Shown: positions 62,351 to 64,000 of the stretch, in pieces
Position numbering within the stretch: position 1 is the stretch's first letter
How the letters are laid out: each line of letters starts with the position of its first letter
DNA from: Pseudomonadales bacterium
GTDB lineage: Bacteria; Pseudomonadota; Gammaproteobacteria; Pseudomonadales; Azotimanducaceae
Length of the DNA: 64,000 bases
Direction of reading: 5' to 3'
NCBI GenBank assembly: GCA_024234635.1
Contig: JACKNX010000002.1
Span: 310,001 to 374,000 of the forward strand
Translations under genes and position numbers: made by a program
The notes under the pieces: generated by a model
Database searches by the model: none
Told to the model about the DNA's origin: nothing
Seen by the model: only the letters and a program-made list of their open reading frames with translations

Positions 62351-64000
62351 ATGGGCAAGGCGGCGTTCGGCGTTATCACGGCAGCGATCCTGGTGCTGCT
62401 GTTCGGGTACTGGTTCGTGATGCGTTCCGAAACGGCGGTGCAACCGCCTCCCGAACGCAACGACGTCACCCTGCGCACCACCACCACCGGGGACGTGGTG
62501 GGGTTCGTCGACCGGTTCGGCGCACGTGCGTGGCTGGGGCTGCCTTATGCGCAACCACCGGTAGGTGACCTGCGCTGGCGCGCGCCGCAGCCACCACGGC
62601 GCGAAGCCGGCCTGCGGGAGGCGCTGCTCGCCGGTAATGCCTGTCCACAGAAGCCGTCGCTGCTGACCACGGACACCGAAGCCGCTGTCACGGGCTCGGA
62701 AGACTGCCTGACGCTGAACATCTGGTCACCGCCGAACGCCGTGAACCTTCCGGTCATGTTCTGGATTCATGGCGGCGGCAACACCATCGGTCACGGCGCG
62801 GGGTACAACGGCGCCTATCTGGCCACCGAGCGCAAAGTCGTGGTGGTGACCATCAACTACCGGCTGGGGCTGTTCGGCTGGTTCCGGCATCCGGCGCTGG
62901 CGCGTGGCGATGCGCTTGACGATTCCGGCAACTACGGCACGCTGGACATGATCGCGGCGCTCAACTGGGTGCGGGACAATATCGGCCAGTTTGGGGGAGA
63001 TGCGGGTAACGTGACCGTGTTCGGCGAGTCCGCCGGCGCAAAGGACACGCTGTCGATGATGGCCTCACCCCTGGCAAAAGGTCTGTTCCACAAGGCCATC
63101 GTGCAAAGTGGCGGCTACCGGCCGTACACGCTCACCCAGGCGACCAGTTACCTGGAAGACGGCGGCCATCCCGCTAGCGGTCCTGAGATCGTCAACCGCC
63201 TGCTCGTCCAGGACGGCAAGGTCAGCGACCGTGCCGCCGCCCGCGCGATACAGGACGACATGCCGGCTGGTGACGTACGCGCCTACCTCTATCAACAGAC
63301 GCCGGAGAGCCTGTATCGCCTTTTCCCCAATGGCGGTTTCGGCATGATCGACACCCCCGATGTGTTCGCCGACGGCAGGGTGCTGCCCAAGCAGCTTGCC
63401 GAGGACGTGTTCGCCTCACCGGAGACACACAACATGGTGCCGGTGATCCTCGGCACCAACCGTGATGAACCCGCGCTGTTCATGACCCGCGATCCGCGCT
63501 GGGTGAGTTCCTGGTTCGGCGTGTTCAACCGGTTCAAGGATGAGGCTGCCTACCTGCGCCAGGTGCGCTACCAGGCACTGGCCTGGAAAGCGCGTGGTGT
63601 GGACGAACTGGCACAGTACATGGTGAGGGCCGGCAACCCGTCCGTATTCGCCTATCGCTTCGACTGGGACGAAGAGCCCACGCTCATGGGTTTTGATCTC
63701 GCCAAGGCGCTGGGCGCCGCGCACGCCATCGAGATCGGCTTCGTCTTCGGTGACTTCGAGGGGGGACTGGGCATCGGCTACGTCTATCCCGGCAATGCCG
63801 GCCAGTGGGCGCTGTCCACCAGCATGATGTCGTACTGGAGCCAGATGGCGTATGCCGGCGACCCTGACAGGGGACGCGACGGGGAAAATCCCGACTGGAC
63901 ACCCTGGGGCTCGGATGGCAACACCTTCATCCTGCTCGACTCACCCACCGGCGACGGCATTCGCATGACCGATACGGTCGTGACTGCGGCAACGGTCAAG
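62351..64000 (+). CDS. Type B carboxylesterase, membrane-anchored (runs past window end)
   Basis: From ATG 62351 the frame is open to the last base (550 codons seen). The N-terminus is a signal anchor (FGVITAAILVLLFGYWFVM). Then come GLPYAQPPVGDLRWRAPQ, EDCLTLNIW, the oxyanion HGGG, the nucleophile FGESAGA, a Glu in the TNRDEPALF region and a His in GAAHAIEIGFVFG: the full type B esterase set. It hydrolyses esters at the outer face of the cytoplasmic membrane or in the periplasm. The 3' end is outside the window. Confidence 0.92.
   Translation, partial: MGKAAFGVITAAILVLLFGYWFVMRSETAVQPPPERNDVTLRTTTTGDVVGFVDRFGARAWLGLPYAQPPVGDLRWRAPQPPRREAGLREALLAGNACPQKPSLLTTDTEAAVTGSEDCLTLNIWSPPNAVNLPVMFWIHGGGNTIGHGAGYNGAYLATERKVVVVTINYRLGLFGWFRHPALARGDALDDSGNYGTLDMIAALNWVRDNIGQFGGDAGNVTVFGESAGAKDTLSMMASPLAKGLFHKAIVQSGGYRPYTLTQATSYLEDGGHPASGPEIVNRLLVQDGKVSDRAAARAIQDDMPAGDVRAYLYQQTPESLYRLFPNGGFGMIDTPDVFADGRVLPKQLAEDVFASPETHNMVPVILGTNRDEPALFMTRDPRWVSSWFGVFNRFKDEAAYLRQVRYQALAWKARGVDELAQYMVRAGNPSVFAYRFDWDEEPTLMGFDLAKALGAAHAIEIGFVFGDFEGGLGIGYVYPGNAGQWALSTSMMSYWSQMAYAGDPDRGRDGENPDWTPWGSDGNTFILLDSPTGDGIRMTDTVVTAATVK

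Noticed and set aside
1..64000. CRISPR array or cas genes
   Set aside because: No series of regularly spaced repeats and no Cas motifs were seen; the TACGCA palindromes at 5.0-5.2 kb are only three sites with unrelated spacing content.

Overview
Organism and overall character. The window is GC-rich proteobacterial DNA with compact genes, ATGA start/stop overlaps and good Shine-Dalgarno sequences. The catabolic genes on the right (Rieske oxygenase, TfdA-type dioxygenase, quinoprotein amine dehydrogenase, class III CoA-transferase, HsaA-like flavoproteins, D-aminoacylase) suggest an environmental beta- or gammaproteobacterium living on aromatic, amine or amide compounds. No rRNA or other taxonomic marker is present, so this is an inference. 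Two tandem tRNA genes (Asp-GTC and Val-TAC, 45.9-46.1 kb) separate two different parts: a defence and mobile-element island (about 0.7-45.7 kb) and an orderly metabolic region (46.2-64 kb).

Left flank and small defence genes (1-11 kb). A Rieske oxygenase C-terminus is followed by an AbiE-type toxin/antitoxin pair with two inverted repeats in its promoter, an SDR, and a Fic protein whose start codon lies inside the first of a series of TACGCA-N5-TGCGTA palindromes. Next come an IS21 remnant with a decayed istB, a WGR-domain gene broken by an amber codon, a HEPN-like gene, and a divergent Nudix/small protein/macrodomain-like set that suggests ADP-ribose or nucleotide chemistry.

BREX island (11.3-36.5 kb). 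A long minus-strand operon runs brxA-like, brxB, brxC, dynamin-like GTPase, PLD-like protein, pglX, C2H2 zinc-finger protein, coiled-coil protein, Hsp70-like ATPase, BrxU/GmrSD-like nuclease, pglZ, [IS5-family element], brxL. The core is type 1 BREX, but six extra genes are embedded by overlaps or gaps of a few bases. The GTPase carries a C-terminal MIT_C (PLD-like) domain, which in eukaryotes binds membranes. The combination of a dynamin-MIT_C fusion, a PLD-like protein, a C2H2 finger protein, a coiled-coil protein and an Hsp70 inside a BREX operon is the best candidate in the window for an undescribed system. Upstream of brxA lies the N-terminal stump of a large SNF2-type helicase, so the locus was once longer.

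IS graveyard (36.6-43.2 kb). IS66 and IS3 remnants, a truncated amber-containing hipA, and a complete IS66 element whose tnpC is split by an IS3 element end at a zinc-ribbon fragment of a large serine recombinase. A two-gene operon follows (EEP-family phosphodiesterase plus membrane-embedded serine hydrolase), visibly more AT-rich than its surroundings.

Metabolic region (46.2-64 kb). ChrR-like cupin and a small protein; an HsaA-like flavoprotein divergent from an alpha/beta hydrolase-RraA-TfdA dioxygenase run; then amine dehydrogenase large and small subunits, a c-type cytochrome and a molybdopterin oxidoreductase; then a minus-strand operon of SDR, GPH-type transporter, CaiB-type CoA-transferase and N-acyl-D-amino-acid deacylase-like hydrolase; then a second HsaA-like flavoprotein and a membrane-anchored type B carboxylesterase that runs off the end. 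No CRISPR array or rRNA was seen.
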